Assembly (NCBI GenBank): GCA_964646985.1
Contig: CAZYFI010000038.1
Location: 1-12,608, forward strand
Length of the DNA stretch: 12,608 nt
Direction of reading: 5' to 3'
Source: UBA2253 sp964646985
GTDB taxonomy: Bacteria > Bacillota_I > Bacilli_A > ML615J-28 > CAG-698
This document shows, one piece after another, positions 5,149 through 10,218 of the stretch. Positions within the stretch are counted from its first letter, which is position 1. The number at the start of each line of letters is the position of its first letter. The notes beneath the pieces were generated by a model, which saw only the letters and a list, made by a program, of their open reading frames with translations, was not told the origin of the DNA and did no database searches. A program made the translations under genes and the position numbers.

Positions 5149-7344
5149 TTATATTTTATGTGTCGTTTTTTGAATTAGTTTATCAAAAACAAGCATGACT
5201 TGTGGCAAGATGAATAAAACAAGTAATGTGGATATCATTGCTCCGCGTCCAATTAAAGTTCCAAAAACAGCAATAGAAGGAATGCTGGAAGCAAATCCTA
5301 ATACATAACCTGCACCAATTAAAATGAGACCTGAAGTTAATACGGTATTTTTTGTTTCTTCAAAAGCAAAGAAGATAGATTGTTTTGCTGAATTTGTTTT
5401 GCGATAGGCTAAATAACGATTGGCAAACAAAATTCCATAATCAATCGTTGCTCCAAGTTGAATGCAACTGATAATGATATAGCCAAGATATAAAATATTA
5501 CTATTTAATAAAGCAGGAACCGCCATATTAATGAATATTGCTCCCTCAATCAAGAAAACAAGGAAAAATGGAACCGAAAATGATCGAAAAAGAATCATTA
5601 TGACAAGGAATATGAGCAGTGCTGTGATAATGGTGGAAATTTTGTAGTCGGTTTCAACTACTTCCTTCATATCAAAGATTGCTGCACTTTCTCCTATCAA
5701 ATAACTCTCTTCAACGAACAGATTGTTTTGCATTGTTCTAATTGCATCAACAAAAGCAAACGTTTCTTCACTTTCAACTGGCAAATCAACTTTGATGAAT
5801 ATTCGATGATAATGATCGGATACCAATAGTTGCTCAACTTGATTGATTTGCACTACAAACGGAATTAATGCTTCTTTTTGTTCAATGGTTAATTGATCGG
5901 TTGTTTCAATAAAATGACGCATGTCCATAATGGAGAGATCTACGTTTCCTGTTTGCATTGAAATGACATCAAAGATATTCATTAAACTGCCTATGGCATC
6001 AGCTTCTAACCCAAAAGAAGTAAGAAAGCCTTGGAATGAAAGGCGGTCATAAGGATAATAAAACATGGAAATGGATGTAATTTGTTTGGCTTTTATGTCG
6101 TTTAGTGCAATATAGTTTTGTATGGAAGCAATGATGGAACTTTCTTTTTCGGCTTCTTGTTTGGGAATCAAAATGAGAAATTGATTTCGATTTCCAAAGA
6201 CATCATTGATTTCATTTTGATTTTGTGCAATTACCGTGCTTTCTGAGGCAATGGCCATTTCACCATACGCAAATTGCAACTTTCCTTGCATATAGATGGC
6301 ACCACCAATCAGAGCAATGGCAAAAAGTGGCAATATATATTTTGTTCTCAAAATGAAATGAACGACCCGATGTTTTGGTTTGATGAAACTCTTGTGCTCT
6401 GTTTTTTTGATTAATTTACCAAATATTATGATAAGTCCCGGCATAATGAGTAATGTGACAACCAAACTGATGAAGGTCCCTTTCGCTAGGACCACTCCTA
6501 TATCAAAACCAATTTGATAGCGCATAAACATAATGACGACAAAACTAATGATGGTTGTGGAAGCACTTCCAAGAATAGGTAAAAAACTTTCTTTTAAGGC
6601 TTTTAAAACCGATGTTTTTTCATCATTTCCTAATGTTAAGTTTTTGCGATAACTATGCAAGATAATCACGGAATAATCCATACAAAGCGCAATTTGTAAG
6701 ATTCCACAAGTAGCGTGCGTCATATAAGAAATACTTGGAAAGAATGCATTCGTTCCCATGTTAATGATAACAGAAATGGCGATGATAATTAAAAACAACA
6801 GAGGATCAATCCAAGAAGTGGTTGTGAAAAGAAGAATGATGAGAATAATGGGAAGTAAAATAGCAATAATCTTTAAAATCTCTTCTTGAATGACTTCGCT
6901 ATACCGGATTGCAATGACGCTTTCTCCTCCTAAATAGTAATCTTGCGTTTCTAGCATCCGTTTCATTTCATCAATTGCTTCTTTGGTTTTAGTAGCATAA
7001 TTGTCTTCTTGAAATGTGATTTCAAAAAGTGCATGATTGTTTTGATAATCATCCATACTTGCTTTGGAAAAATCAATCATCTGAATCCCAGAAATAAGGG
7101 AGAACTGTTGTTTTAGAATCTCAGCATCTTGAGCAGAAATATCTTTAACCATGACTTCTGCATAGCCGTGATTACCAAATTCATTGTTTAAAACAATGAA
7201 TGCCTGTTTTGTAGGACGATCTTCGGGTAAATATTTGGTATTATCATAATTGATATTTACTTGGAAAAATAAAACCACTGAACCAATAAACAATAAAACA
7301 AATATGCCTAAAATGAGATAACGACGGTTGATAATCCAGTTCAT
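5149..7344 (-). CDS. MMPL/RND-family membrane exporter
   Basis: This 731-residue protein is a proton-driven RND-superfamily exporter of the MMPL type, working without the outer-membrane partners of Gram-negative pumps. Each half has one leading membrane helix (about 10-28 and 336-352), an outside domain (30-150 and 355-565), and five more helices (156-308 and 568-720), giving 12 in total. Paired Asp-Tyr residues in the fourth helix of each half (D223-Y224 and D635-Y636) match the proton-relay pairs known in MmpL3. Substrates in this family are lipids, fatty acids, cell-wall lipids or drugs. The divergent TetR gene recalls the farE/farR fatty-acid efflux layout of Staphylococcus, but the substrate here is not shown by the sequence. 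The AGGAGGT site at 7351-7357 supports the start. Confidence 0.9.
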   Translation of the reverse strand: MNWIINRRYLILGIFVLLFIGSVVLFFQVNINYDNTKYLPEDRPTKQAFIVLNNEFGNHGYAEVMVKDISAQDAEILKQQFSLISGIQMIDFSKASMDDYQNNHALFEITFQEDNYATKTKEAIDEMKRMLETQDYYLGGESVIAIRYSEVIQEEILKIIAILLPIILIILLFTTTSWIDPLLFLIIIAISVIINMGTNAFFPSISYMTHATCGILQIALCMDYSVIILHSYRKNLTLGNDEKTSVLKALKESFLPILGSASTTIISFVVIMFMRYQIGFDIGVVLAKGTFISLVVTLLIMPGLIIIFGKLIKKTEHKSFIKPKHRVVHFILRTKYILPLFAIALIGGAIYMQGKLQFAYGEMAIASESTVIAQNQNEINDVFGNRNQFLILIPKQEAEKESSIIASIQNYIALNDIKAKQITSISMFYYPYDRLSFQGFLTSFGLEADAIGSLMNIFDVISMQTGNVDLSIMDMRHFIETTDQLTIEQKEALIPFVVQINQVEQLLVSDHYHRIFIKVDLPVESEETFAFVDAIRTMQNNLFVEESYLIGESAAIFDMKEVVETDYKISTIITALLIFLVIMILFRSFSVPFFLVFLIEGAIFINMAVPALLNSNILYLGYIIISCIQLGATIDYGILFANRYLAYRKTNSAKQSIFFAFEETKNTVLTSGLILIGAGYVLGFASSIPSIAVFGTLIGRGAMISTLLVLFILPQVMLVFDKLIQKTTHKI

Positions 7345-7402
7345 AAGACCACCTCCTAAATGAACACTTTAACTTGAAATGTCATAGAATATCGACACTG
7401 TG

Positions 7403-7431
7403 TTGACTAATCTCTTCAATTATATTATAAT
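7403..7431 (+). promoter_or_regulatory. Promoter of the TetR regulator gene
   Basis: A near-consensus promoter: TTGACT (7403-7408), 17-base spacer, TATAAT (7426-7431). Expected start is near 7438, giving a leader of about 77 bases that contains the inverted repeat at 7449-7472. Confidence 0.8.
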
Positions 7432-7451
7432 GCAATTATGTGCAAATGCAA
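7424..7451 (-). promoter_or_regulatory. Promoter of the MMPL exporter gene
   Basis: On the minus strand a -35 box TTGCAT (7446-7451) and a -10 box TATAAT (7424-7429) are 16 bases apart. The -10 box overlaps that of the divergent TetR promoter by four bases in the symmetric ATTATAAT, so the two polymerases cannot sit there together. The -35 box overlaps the left arm of the inverted repeat at 7449-7472. Confidence 0.65.
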
Positions 7452-7472
7452 TCATCAGTATCGAGGTGATTG
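7449..7472. promoter_or_regulatory. Inverted-repeat operator candidate for the TetR protein
   Basis: CAATCATC (7449-7456) and GGTGATTG (7465-7472) are inverted arms with one mismatch and an eight-base spacer. TetR-family dimers bind palindromes of about this size in the divergent region next to their gene. Binding here would cover the exporter -35 box and block the start of the TetR transcript. Confidence 0.55.
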
Positions 7473-7514
7473 TTGATAAAAAAACATTTTCAGAAATAAT
7501 GTTGAGGAGGAAGC

Positions 7515-8081
7515 ATGGATCGAAGAATTAAAAAAACGCAAAAATTGTTAAAACAAACATTAACCACTCTAATGGAACAAAAAGAATTACGAACTATTAC
7601 GGTGCGTGAGTTAACTGACTTGGCGAATATCAATCGTGGAACATTTTATCTACATTATTTAGACATTTATGATATGATTGATCAATTTGAAGATGAAATT
7701 GTACAAGACTTATTAGAGATTGTTGAAAAGAATAGCCCGATTTCTGCTGATTATTATATTTTACCGGTTTTGCTTCAAGTCATTGAGTATTTGTATAAAG
7801 ATATGCGTTTTTGTAAAGCAATGCTTGGGAAAAATGGCGATTTGCATTTTTTAGAAAAGCTGAAGAAAACAATGATTAAACAAACAAGAAGAAGTATTCC
7901 CATTCATTCCAGCAAATTTGATGAAACATTCATGCGTTTTTTGACTGTTTTTATTGTCTCTGGTGGAGCCGGTGTCTTTCAAGAGTGGTTGAATGATGAT
8001 TGTCAAGTACCTTTAAAATCAGTGATTACACCTTGTGAAATCATGATAACCAGTGGAATTAGCAAAATGAACCAAAAGTGA
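7515..8081 (+). CDS. TetR/AcrR-family transcriptional regulator
   Basis: This 188-residue repressor probably controls the divergent MMPL exporter and itself. Residues 1-58 are the TetR DNA-binding domain. The helix-turn-helix lies at about 27-50, with ITVRELTDLANINRGTFYLHY closely matching the family signature. The C-terminal domain (60-188) is of the TetR_C_8-like kind, with MLGKNGDLHFLEKLK (103-117) and the FIVSGGAGVFQEWL helix (146-159), which form ligand pocket and dimer surface in relatives. The ligand is unknown; it may be the exporter's substrate. AGGAGG (7505-7510) lies four bases before the ATG. The stop is TGA. Confidence 0.9.
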   Translation: MDRRIKKTQKLLKQTLTTLMEQKELRTITVRELTDLANINRGTFYLHYLDIYDMIDQFEDEIVQDLLEIVEKNSPISADYYILPVLLQVIEYLYKDMRFCKAMLGKNGDLHFLEKLKKTMIKQTRRSIPIHSSKFDETFMRFLTVFIVSGGAGVFQEWLNDDCQVPLKSVITPCEIMITSGISKMNQK

Positions 8082-8096
8082 AAGTTTACAGAACAT

Positions 8097-8122
8097 GAAA
8101 TTAAATTTCTTTTTTATTTTTT
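8097..8122 (+). terminator. Weak terminator candidate after the TetR gene
   Basis: GAAAT can pair with ATTTC (8097-8109) and a T-rich tract follows to 8122. The stem is short and AT-only at its end, and the T-tract also overlaps the spacer of the next promoter. Read-through into the CCA gene is likely. Confidence 0.3.
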
Positions 8123-8134
8123 CTGTGGTAAAAT
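8106..8134 (+). promoter_or_regulatory. Promoter of the CCA-adding enzyme gene
   Basis: An extended -10 box, TG-G-TAAAAT (8126-8134), has a moderate -35 box TTTCTT (8106-8111) 17 bases upstream. The TAAAAT overlaps an ATG at 8133, so that ATG would lie ahead of the expected transcription start, which supports the later start codon of the CCA gene. Confidence 0.5.
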
Positions 8135-8153
8135 GGATAAAGGAGTTGATGTT

Positions 8154-9359
8154 ATGAACTTACCTGCTTATGTAATCAAAGCGCTAAATTTATTAGAACA
8201 AAATCATTTTATTGCTGTTGTGGTAGGTGGAGCAGTGCGAGATTATCTTTTAGGAATTGAACCAACAGATTATGATATTTCAACCTCAGCAACTCCTGAT
8301 GAAGTCATAACCATCTTTTCTCACTTCTATGTTTTGGATTTTGGAAAAAAACATGGTACCATTACCGTTTTTTTGGATCATCATCAAATAGAAATCACCA
8401 CGTTTCGTGTTGAATCTGGTTATGAAGATTTTCGCCATCCTAATAAAACTCAATTTGTAAGAAGTTTAGAGCAAGATGTATTGCGACGTGATTTTACAAT
8501 CAATGCCATTTGCTTTCATCAAGATTACATTGATTTGGTTGGAGGAAGAAGCGATTTAAACAAAAAAATCATAAGAGCAATTGGTAACCCTCAAGAACGT
8601 TTTTATGAAGATCCTCTTAGAATCATGAGAGCTCTTAGGTTTGCTTCAACACTAGGATTTGAGATTGAACAAAAAACAAAGCAAGCAATATTTAATTTGA
8701 CGCATATCGTAAGAATGGTTTCTATCGAAAGAATCAGAGAGGAATTCAATCGATTGTTACTTGGAAAATTTTCTTCTTTGGTATTTTTAGAATATGGAAA
8801 TCAATTGATGGCGATTATTTCGCCTACAATCGATTTTGATTTTGTACAAATAAATAAGCGCTTGCCTTTAGTAAATGGACTGAGCGCTAAATTAGCGGCT
8901 ATATTTTTTGAATTGTCCAAAGAAGAGATGAAGAAAGAATTAAAGTCATTAAAATATAGCAAAGAGGAAATCAAAAAAGTCATGAAGTACTGGGAAGCGG
9001 ATCGATTGGTTTTTCCGATTGATCGATATCATTTAGGCAAGTTGTTAGGTCAATATGAAAGTAAAGATTTACATGAAATGATTGATTTTGCTCAAACAAA
9101 AAACAACTCTTTATTTAAATCAGTTCATTATTTGGAAACCAAAATATTGCTAGATCAATTAATTGAAACAGATCATTGCTTTCATGTTTCTGACTTAGCA
9201 ATTGATGGAAATGATTTGATTGAATTAGGAATTAAAAATGGAAAGAAAATCAACCTGATATTAAATCAAATGTTAGATGAAATTCTTCAAGGGAAATTAG
9301 AAAACAAAAAAGAAGCCTTGAAAAAACATGCTCTTTTTTGGTATCAAGAAAGAAGATAG
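8154..9359 (+). CDS. cca: CCA tRNA nucleotidyltransferase
   Basis: This enzyme adds or repairs the CCA end of tRNAs without a nucleic-acid template. It is a class II (bacterial) enzyme of 401 residues, normal for Firmicutes. Motif A has GGAVRD (25-30) and the metal-binding D39-Y-D41. Motif B is LRRDFTIN (110-117). The nucleotide-selecting motif EDPLRIMRALRFA starts at 152; its E152, D153 and R156 form the protein template for CTP and ATP. ERIREEFNRLL forms the neck region, and helices to the end make the body and tail that hold tRNA. An earlier in-frame ATG at 8133 is rejected: it falls in the -10 box, while AAAGGAG (8139-8145) sits eight bases before the ATG at 8154. It is followed three bases later by a membrane-protein gene. 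Confidence 0.95.
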   Translation: MNLPAYVIKALNLLEQNHFIAVVVGGAVRDYLLGIEPTDYDISTSATPDEVITIFSHFYVLDFGKKHGTITVFLDHHQIEITTFRVESGYEDFRHPNKTQFVRSLEQDVLRRDFTINAICFHQDYIDLVGGRSDLNKKIIRAIGNPQERFYEDPLRIMRALRFASTLGFEIEQKTKQAIFNLTHIVRMVSIERIREEFNRLLLGKFSSLVFLEYGNQLMAIISPTIDFDFVQINKRLPLVNGLSAKLAAIFFELSKEEMKKELKSLKYSKEEIKKVMKYWEADRLVFPIDRYHLGKLLGQYESKDLHEMIDFAQTKNNSLFKSVHYLETKILLDQLIETDHCFHVSDLAIDGNDLIELGIKNGKKINLILNQMLDEILQGKLENKKEALKKHALFWYQERR

Positions 9360-9362
9360 ACT

Positions 9363-10013
9363 GTGAATAAATATATAAAACGTGCACACACGTATAAATT
9401 GATTTTTATTATTGTGGGATTAATCATTGTTCCCTTATATGCGATTGTATTTTCCCAATTCGGACCAGGTGGAGACCTCATTTTAGTGACATTTTCCCAA
9501 ATAGGTTCAAGATATGGGGCTATGGAATTGCTTATCATATGGGGTATTATGACCTCACTTTATTATATTGCATTCTTATCTTATTTGACTGTAATCACAA
9601 AATTTGATTATCTCATCATGCGGTTTTTAATAGGGTTTGGTGGATTATCGATGTTGGTGACGGTGTTTTTACCCTTTGCTCCTAGCATGTTTCCCATTGC
9701 CTCAGAAACACATAACTTTTTGGCTTATGTCACTGCGGTATCAACTTTATTTGGGTTGGTAGTATTTACCATTTCTTTGGTAAGAATTGACATGGCTTTA
9801 TTTCTTAAGACGATCATAACTCTATTCGTTGTAGTTGCCATTTGTTTGACCATTTTGGTGAAATTTGGTGTAAGTAGTTTGTTTCAAATTGTGTTTTCCA
9901 CATTGCTGTGTGGAATGCTTTGCTTGAATCTATTTTATATAGAAACTTGTAAAAACATCGACATTGTGCAAGCCTTGTCTGATCACGACAAACAACAAAT
10001 GGATTGTGAATAA
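9363..10013 (+). CDS. Six-helix integral membrane protein, unknown function
   Basis: I do not firmly recognise this 216-residue protein. It shows about six membrane helices (near 13-30, 54-77, 83-104, 119-140, 147-167, 173-192) joined by short loops. FLPFAPSMFPIASETHNFLAY (102-122) is its most distinctive loop, with a His and a Glu close to the membrane. Layout and the loop resemble DUF998-type membrane proteins, but this is a weak impression. The start is GTG at 9363, three bases after the cca stop, with only a loose GAAAGAAG purine stretch inside the end of cca, so translation is probably coupled to cca. The next in-frame ATG is at residue 54 and would cut away the first helix. A strong terminator follows at once. 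Confidence 0.7.
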   Translation: MNKYIKRAHTYKLIFIIVGLIIVPLYAIVFSQFGPGGDLILVTFSQIGSRYGAMELLIIWGIMTSLYYIAFLSYLTVITKFDYLIMRFLIGFGGLSMLVTVFLPFAPSMFPIASETHNFLAYVTAVSTLFGLVVFTISLVRIDMALFLKTIITLFVVVAICLTILVKFGVSSLFQIVFSTLLCGMLCLNLFYIETCKNIDIVQALSDHDKQQMDCE

Positions 10014-10018
10014 ACAAG

Positions 10019-10042
10019 AATGCTGGAAACCAGCATTTTTTT
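10019..10042 (+). terminator. Rho-independent terminator after the cca operon
   Basis: AATGCTGG (10019-10026) and CCAGCATT (10030-10037) are perfect arms around an AAA loop, followed by T to 10042. It lies five bases after the stop codon. Confidence 0.95.
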
Positions 10043-10093
10043 CATTCCTTCATACTATTTTAAATGATTAATCAAAATAAAAGCAAAAAAACC

Positions 10094-10122
10094 TTAAAAT
10101 TTGTGCATAGTCGTGTTATAAT
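10094..10122 (+). promoter_or_regulatory. Extended -10 promoter of the Ig-like lipoprotein gene
   Basis: TG-T-TATAAT (10114-10122) is a perfect extended -10 box. The -35 region is weak (TTAAAA at 10094-10099, 17-base spacer). Expected start is near 10129, leaving a leader of about 90 bases. The stretch 10043-10093 has no feature I can see. Confidence 0.7.
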
Positions 10123-10127
10123 AATGA

Positions 10128-10141
10128 TGTAAACGTTTTTC
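10128..10141. promoter_or_regulatory. cre-like operator at the lipoprotein transcription start
   Basis: TGTAAACGTTTTTC fits the CcpA cre consensus TGWAANCGNTNWCA at all fixed positions except the last two. Its core AAACGTTT is a perfect palindrome. It sits on the expected start site, where a LacI/CcpA-type repressor would block transcription. The match is imperfect, so carbon control is only a suggestion. Confidence 0.35.
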
Positions 10142-10202
10142 ATGTTGGATAAAAATATTAGATGGAGGAAAATAATTTAAGCCTACCAACATGTTAGGGC
10201 TT
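10141..10202 (+). ncRNA. Leader RNA with H-type pseudoknot candidate
   Basis: Stem 1 pairs CATGTTGG (10141-10148) with CCAACATG (10186-10193), eight perfect pairs. Stem 2 pairs AAGCCTA (10179-10185) with TAGGGCTT (10195-10202), seven pairs with one bulged G. The order of the strands makes a pseudoknot: the loop of hairpin 2 is exactly the sequence that pairs upstream, and the two stems abut with no base between. A GGAGG lies in the enclosed loop (10164-10168 region). I do not match it to a known riboswitch class. Confidence 0.45.
10162..10197 (+). CDS. Possible 11-codon upstream ORF, in frame with the lipoprotein gene
   Basis: ATG at 10162 opens the peptide MEENNLSLPTC, ended by TAG at 10195-10197. 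It is in the same frame as the lipoprotein start at 10219, so only this TAG keeps the two apart. It lies within the pseudoknot candidate and spans both strands of the second stem up to the TAG. There is no clear ribosome binding site before it. It may be chance; if translated it could act as a leader peptide or feed reinitiation 21 bases downstream. Confidence 0.25.
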   Translation: MEENNLSLPTC

Positions 10203-10218
10203 TCATTATGATGAAAAA

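Noticed and set aside
8133..8153. Earlier ATG start for the CCA-adding enzyme
   Set aside because: The ATG falls inside the likely -10 box and its codons contain the AAAGGAG site that serves the ATG at 8154.
367..10013. Mycoplasma-type genetic code
   Set aside because: TGA ends several genes at the right length and Trp is encoded by TGG.
8801..10017. Minus-strand open frames at 8801-8983, 9344-9538 and 9814-10017
   Set aside because: They are antisense to cca and to the membrane-protein gene, without ribosome binding sites or recognisable domains.
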